A stretch of DNA of 64,000 nucleotides from Clostridia bacterium (GTDB lineage Bacteria; Bacillota; Clostridia; Oscillospirales; CAG-272), in NCBI GenBank assembly GCA_017415805.1, contig JAFQEC010000029.1:1-64000 (forward strand). Direction: 5' to 3'. The notes beneath the pieces are model-generated. The model was not told the origin of the DNA, ran no database searches, and saw nothing but the letters and a program-made list of their open reading frames with translations. Every line of letters starts with the position of its first letter. The stretch's first letter is position 1. Shown piece by piece: positions 60,493 to 64,000 of this stretch. A program made the translations under genes and the position numbers.

Positions 60493-61632
60493 ATGGATAT
60501 TCTCTATCAAGATCGGGATCTCGTCGTGACCGTCAAGCCGCGCGGCGTGCTCGCACAGGCAGGCGAGGGCGAAAATATGCCCGCGTTGCTCGCACCCTCA
60601 TGCGGAACGGTCTTTCCCGTGCATCGGCTGGATCGGGCTGTTGGCGGCGTGATGGTCTATGCCAAGACGCGCGCCGCGGCGGCCGCGCTGTCGGCCTCGG
60701 TTACCAAGGGCGAGCTGGAAAAGCAATATGTTGCCGTGGTCGCAGGTCTGCCCGAGCCCGCCGAGGGCGAGCTGCGCGATCTGCTCTACCACGACGCGCG
60801 GCAGAACAAGACCTTTGTGGTCGATCACGCGCGCAAGGGTGCAAAAGAGGCAATTTTGCGCTATCGCGTGACACAGACCGTCCAAGAGGGTGACAACACA
60901 CTCTCGCGTGTGGAGATCCGCTTGCTCACGGGTCGCTCACACCAGATCCGCGTGCAGTTCGGCTCGCGCGGCTGGCCACTCGTGGGCGACGGCAAGTACG
61001 GCAGCCGCATCAAGGCGCGCTACCTCGCGCTCTTTGCCGCATCGCTTGCTTTTTTGCATCCCACAAGCGGCAAAATCTGCCGTTTTACGGCCGAAGTGCC
61101 CACCGACTATCCGTGGAGCGCCTTTGGTGCTCCGCACCTTGAGATCGAGCGAAAATACCTGATCGCGTATCCCGATGTCGCACAGCTGTGTGCGATCGAG
61201 GGCTGCCGCGTGCGGCACATGGTTCAAACCTATCTGACAGCGCCAAAGGGCGAAACGCGGCGCGTGCGCCGCATCGAGGAGCAGGGCAGCGTGTGCTATA
61301 TCGAGACCGTGAAGCACCGCGTCAGTGCTCTCACCGCCATTGAGGACGAGCGCGCGCTGACCGCCGCCGATTACGAGCGTGCACTCGCCTTGGCAGACCC
61401 CGCCCGCCGCCCCATCGAAAAAACGCGTTATGCCTTTCCCTATGCAGGCCACACCGTAGAGGTGGACGTCTACCCCTTCTGGCAGGATCGCGCCATTGCC
61501 GAGGTCGAGCTCGCCGACGAGCGCGAGGCCGTCGTGCTGCCGCCGTTCTTGCGCGTGATCCGCGAGGTCACCGACGACGTGCGCTACAAAAACGTGCGCC
61601 TTGCGCGGGAAATACCCTTTGACGAAATATGA
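60493..61632 (+). CDS. RluA-type pseudouridine synthase fused to a CYTH domain
   Basis: 379 residues. Residues 1-215: RluA-family synthase without S4 domain, with HRLDRAVGGVMVYAKT (catalytic Asp in HRLDR), KQYVAVV, GRSHQIRVQF and LVGDGKYG. Residues 216-379: CYTH (triphosphate tunnel) domain with LEIERKYLI (ExExK), basic strands YLTAPKGETRRVRRI, CYIETVKH and acidic VEVDVYPF, IAEVELADE. The reading frame is continuous with no sign of a frameshift. CYTH proteins bind triphosphates or polyphosphate; joining one to an RNA-modifying enzyme is unusual. AAAGGAG precedes the ATG. Confidence 0.88.
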   Translation: MDILYQDRDLVVTVKPRGVLAQAGEGENMPALLAPSCGTVFPVHRLDRAVGGVMVYAKTRAAAAALSASVTKGELEKQYVAVVAGLPEPAEGELRDLLYHDARQNKTFVVDHARKGAKEAILRYRVTQTVQEGDNTLSRVEIRLLTGRSHQIRVQFGSRGWPLVGDGKYGSRIKARYLALFAASLAFLHPTSGKICRFTAEVPTDYPWSAFGAPHLEIERKYLIAYPDVAQLCAIEGCRVRHMVQTYLTAPKGETRRVRRIEEQGSVCYIETVKHRVSALTAIEDERALTAADYERALALADPARRPIEKTRYAFPYAGHTVEVDVYPFWQDRAIAEVELADEREAVVLPPFLRVIREVTDDVRYKNVRLAREIPFDEI

Positions 61633-61634
61633 GA

Positions 61635-61675
61635 GAAGTGCGCGGAAGCAGGACTTTCGCGCACTTCCTTTTTTT
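61635..61675 (+). terminator. Terminator of the RluA-CYTH gene
   Basis: 10-bp stem GAAGTGCGCG with 13-nt loop, then CTTTTTTTC. Confidence 0.85.
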
Positions 61676-61752
61676 CTCGACAGGGATGTCGACGGCGGTC
61701 GGAACACTTGCTTCCGACAGGCCTCGACCCTTCCGAAAGCAGAAAAATATCC

Positions 61753-61827
61753 AAAATCGGAAAGAAATTTGCGAAAAGGGCTTTACAAAATCGGAAAAGT
61801 GTGCTAAAATAATGCCAAAGACGGAAA
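61753..61827. promoter_or_regulatory. Three direct repeats around the XRE-S24 promoter
   Basis: AAAATCGGAAA at 61753-61763 and 61787-61797, and AAAGACGGAAA at 61817-61827. The second lies in the promoter spacer and the third past the start site, so they are candidate operators of the regulator itself. Confidence 0.5.
61782..61810 (+). promoter_or_regulatory. Sigma-A promoter of the XRE-S24 gene
   Basis: TTTACA, 17-bp spacer ending TGC, TAAAAT. Confidence 0.75.
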
Positions 61828-61842
61828 AACGGAGGTGCGGAT

Positions 61843-62643
61843 ATGGATTATATCAAGCGCATCAAGCAGATAAAGGCCGAGCGAAAAATGACCAACGACG
61901 AGCTCTCGGAGGCTACGGGTATCCCGAACGGAACACTGGCCAAGATCCTTGCGGGCATCAGCGAGTCGCCCAAGCTGTGCAACTTCGTTGCCATTTGTGA
62001 GGCGTTGCATTGCTCGCTGGATTACGTGATGTACGGCATTGAGGAGAATACCAATAATTTTACCTTGGCCGAGGACGAGGCGGTGCTGGTCGAGCGCTAC
62101 CGTGCGCTGGATGTACGCGGCCGCGCCACGGTGGACGCGATCCTGGAGCACGAGAGCGCACGCAACGGGGAAAGGGCAGAAAAGCCCGCCGCCCCAAAGG
62201 CGCGTGTGCTGCCCGTGGAATCTTTGCAAAGCAAGCTGGCCGATGCTTACGCCAACAGCGATAACGGCATCCGCCGCCGCATGCTCCCCCTTTACGATCT
62301 GCCTGTTTCGGCGGGCGTGGGCGTGATGCTGGACGGGGATAGCACCGACGAGATCGCGGTGCGCGACAATACACGCACGCGTGAGGCGGATTTCGCCCTG
62401 CGCATCAGCGGCAATTCGATGGAGCCCCGCTACCACGACGGCGACATTCTGCTCGTGCAGAACACCGACACGCTGGAGTTCGGGGAGCTCGGCATCTTCA
62501 TTCTCGACGGAAACGGCTTTTTCAAGGTGTTTGGCGGCGACCGACTGTATTCCATCAACGAGGAATACGGCGACATCCTGCTCAAGGATTTTGAGGACGT
62601 GCGCATCGCGGGCCGCGTGATCGGTAAGCTGCGCAGACGGTGA
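61843..62643 (+). CDS. XRE-HTH / S24 peptidase-like self-cleaving repressor
   Basis: 266 residues. XRE helix-turn-helix at residues about 4-60 (RIKQIKAERKMTNDELSEAT), a linker of about 80 residues, and a LexA/CI-like S24 domain: cleavage site Ala157-Gly158 in LPVSAGVGV, catalytic Ser192 in GNSMEPRYHDGD, Lys228 in NGFFKVFGG, 36 residues apart as usual. Predicted to repress target genes until RecA-stimulated self-cleavage, or to sense another signal. No phage genes are near; likely targets are its own promoter and unknown genes. GGAGGTG precedes the ATG. Confidence 0.88.
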   Translation: MDYIKRIKQIKAERKMTNDELSEATGIPNGTLAKILAGISESPKLCNFVAICEALHCSLDYVMYGIEENTNNFTLAEDEAVLVERYRALDVRGRATVDAILEHESARNGERAEKPAAPKARVLPVESLQSKLADAYANSDNGIRRRMLPLYDLPVSAGVGVMLDGDSTDEIAVRDNTRTREADFALRISGNSMEPRYHDGDILLVQNTDTLEFGELGIFILDGNGFFKVFGGDRLYSINEEYGDILLKDFEDVRIAGRVIGKLRRR

Positions 62644-62650
62644 ATTACAT

Positions 62651-62690
62651 AAAAAACAGACGCAACACAGTGTGTTGCGTCTGTTTTTTT
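62651..62690. terminator. Bidirectional terminator, XRE-S24 / addA
   Basis: 18-bp perfect stem AAAAAACAGACGCAACAC, AGT loop, with T runs on both strands. Confidence 0.9.
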
Positions 62691-62704
62691 GCCTCAAAGC
62701 CCGA

Positions 62705-64000
62705 TCAGCACCCGTGCAGCTTGCCGATCTCGGGCAGAGTGATATCCAGCGCCGCACCCAGCGGCAGAGAATAGATCTGCACGCGGTCGGGTGCGCGGCC
62801 GCAGAGCTCACGCAGTGCCAGCGCATAGTAGGCAAGCTGCTCGCCGTGGCGTGCGCCCAGCGTTTTTGCCGCCAGTGCAGGGTCGGCCAGCTCCGCGGGC
62901 GTGAGGCGGTCGGTCTTGTAATCCGCCAAGACCAGCGTTCCTTTTGCATCGGTGTAAAAGAGGTCGATCACGCCCTGCACGGCAAGCCGCTCGCCGTCCA
63001 GCTCTCTTGCAAAATCGGCGTTCGCGGTAAAGAGCGCGGCAGGCAGAAAAATGTGAAAGCGGGTCTCTCGGTGCAGCTCGGTCGCGCCTGCGAGCGAGCG
63101 ATAGAAGTCACTTTCAAAAAAACGCTCCAGCTCGTTCATGCGTACCGCTTCACGCGCCGTTTCGGGCAGAAAGCCCGCCTCGATCAAGCGCTCCAGCTCA
63201 TTCTTTGCGCTTTTGGCCGCCCTTGTGAAATCACAGAACTGCAAAAATTCGTGCGTGGCGGTGCCGCGGCTTGCGGCATCGGGGGTGCTTGCCACCGAGA
63301 AGGGTAGGCGCGAAAAGCGTTCCAGCAGTGCATCGTCATCGGGTGCACGCTGATCGGCGGGCGAGGGCGCACCGTCGCTGTCAAATACGTCCAGCACCTC
63401 GGGTGTGAGGCGCGAGACCGAGAGCTTGGCGGGCAGGCGCGTGAGGTGCGCGTGCGGATAGGTGAAGGAAAAGCGCTCGCGCAAGTGCTTGATCGCGGCA
63501 GGCTCCGCGCTGTCCTCGTGCGGTATTGGCTTGGCTGTGTCAACGCAGTCCGCGTTGCGGCATAGCTCCTCGCGCGTAGGGAGCTCGGATTCCAAGAAAA
63601 CCGATTGCTCCAGAAATGTGCTTGTATCCCGAAGTGCAAGCGCGGTGAGGATCCAATCCAGATAGCACCGCCCCTTGGGAAAGAGCGTGTGCGCAGGGAA
63701 AAGCGCGTCGGCAAGCGCGCGTTGCTTAGCGTTCTCCCTTGGGCCCTCTGCACCGAAGGTGGGGCGTGCGGTGACGTAAAGCTGCTCACGCGCACGGGTC
63801 ATGCCCACGTAGAGCACGCGCATCTCCTGCTCAAGATTTCGGCGCGCGAGCTCCATGGAAAGTGTGGCACGCCAGAAGGTCTGAGCACGCGAAAAGGGCC
63901 CTGCGTTGGGCAGCATGAGCGCACAGCCGATGCTCTCATCGGTGAGGAAGGGGGGATCCGCATCCTCGGTGTTAAAGGGAGAGGCTGCATTTGCCACAAA
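62705..64000 (-). CDS. addA: Helicase-nuclease AddA, C-terminal part
   Basis: The frame is open at the right edge; about 431 C-terminal residues of a protein of roughly 1200. Helicase motif VI VLYVGMTRAREQLYV near the left of the fragment, and the C-terminal RecB-like nuclease: GTATHEFLQF, GVIDLFYTD with the metal Asp, and VLADYKTDR (DxK). AddAB processes double-strand breaks for recombination. Termini to addB cannot be seen. Terminates at the shared 18-bp hairpin. Confidence 0.9.
   Translation of the reverse strand, partial: FVANAASPFNTEDADPPFLTDESIGCALMLPNAGPFSRAQTFWRATLSMELARRNLEQEMRVLYVGMTRAREQLYVTARPTFGAEGPRENAKQRALADALFPAHTLFPKGRCYLDWILTALALRDTSTFLEQSVFLESELPTREELCRNADCVDTAKPIPHEDSAEPAAIKHLRERFSFTYPHAHLTRLPAKLSVSRLTPEVLDVFDSDGAPSPADQRAPDDDALLERFSRLPFSVASTPDAASRGTATHEFLQFCDFTRAAKSAKNELERLIEAGFLPETAREAVRMNELERFFESDFYRSLAGATELHRETRFHIFLPAALFTANADFARELDGERLAVQGVIDLFYTDAKGTLVLADYKTDRLTPAELADPALAAKTLGARHGEQLAYYALALRELCGRAPDRVQIYSLPLGAALDITLPEIGKLHGC

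Noticed and set aside
61843-62643. Prophage indicated by the CI-like repressor
   Set aside because: No integrase, structural or lysis genes and no composition change on either side; stand-alone XRE-S24 regulators are common.

Overview
The window comes from a GC-rich, endospore-forming, low-oxygen Gram-positive bacterium of class Clostridia (probably Oscillospirales/Ruminococcaceae-like or Christensenellales-like; the exact order cannot be read from this piece). Evidence: spoIVA behind a sigma-E-type promoter, a yabM-mazG-HU-yabO-yabP-yabQ-divIC sporulation/division cluster, cdaA, hemZ, meso-diaminopimelate dehydrogenase, a Na+-pumping biotin decarboxylase operon, iron-containing alcohol dehydrogenase, and interspersed CCTTCCCC...GGGGAAGG elements. 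No prophage, IS transposase, CRISPR array or rRNA was seen; one tRNA (Val, anticodon GAC) is present.

Layout. 1-2.6 kb: end of a sugar-importer ATPase, a CPBP protease and tadA. 2.6-3.3 kb: an AT-rich island with a divergent ribbon-helix-helix gene, a palindromic operator and an orphan gene. 3.3-9.1 kb: acn-icd (minus), ddh, dipeptidase. 9.1-13.7 kb: repeat-rich spacers, an acidic lipoprotein, and a divergent type IIA topoisomerase B subunit. 13.8-21.3 kb: murD, three M42 peptidases in a row, a methionine gamma-lyase family protein, a lipoprotein and a cysteine desulfurase in one overlapping series. 21.3-25.6 kb: spoIVA, a PHP phosphoesterase, rsmA, a four-helix-bundle protein with a hairpin array, tRNA-Val. 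25.9-30.6 kb: a five-gene carboxyltransferase/Na+ pump operon. 30.6-34.9 kb: Fe-ADH, cdaA, a short CdaR-like protein, an FAD protein. 35.2-48.4 kb: recJ, relA, dtd, hemZ, the yab/divIC cluster, a YkvI-like membrane protein, trxB. 48.4-53.8 kb: a catalytically eroded beta-lactamase-like membrane protein, a non-coding region with two related hairpin-pair RNAs, nrdR, enolase. 53.9-60.3 kb: rlmB, a large P-type-ATPase-like pseudoenzyme, a radical SAM/DUF2344 pair. 60.5-64 kb: an RluA-CYTH fusion, an XRE-S24 regulator, and the C-terminal part of AddA.

The most unusual items are (1) two tandem, related hairpin-pair RNAs at 50.3-50.6 kb, one with its own promoter and terminator, inside an opposite-strand promoter-terminator unit; (2) the array of small hairpins with ATGATG/CATCAT linkers between tRNA-Val and a four-helix-bundle gene; (3) two large membrane proteins that keep an enzyme fold but have lost its catalytic residues; (4) the RluA-CYTH fusion; and (5) a decarboxylase operon carrying two different carboxyltransferases. 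About eighteen sigma-A-like promoters can be read; all have 17-bp spacers and most have an extended -10 (TGN) element. Functional calls rest on motif reading only; no database search was possible.
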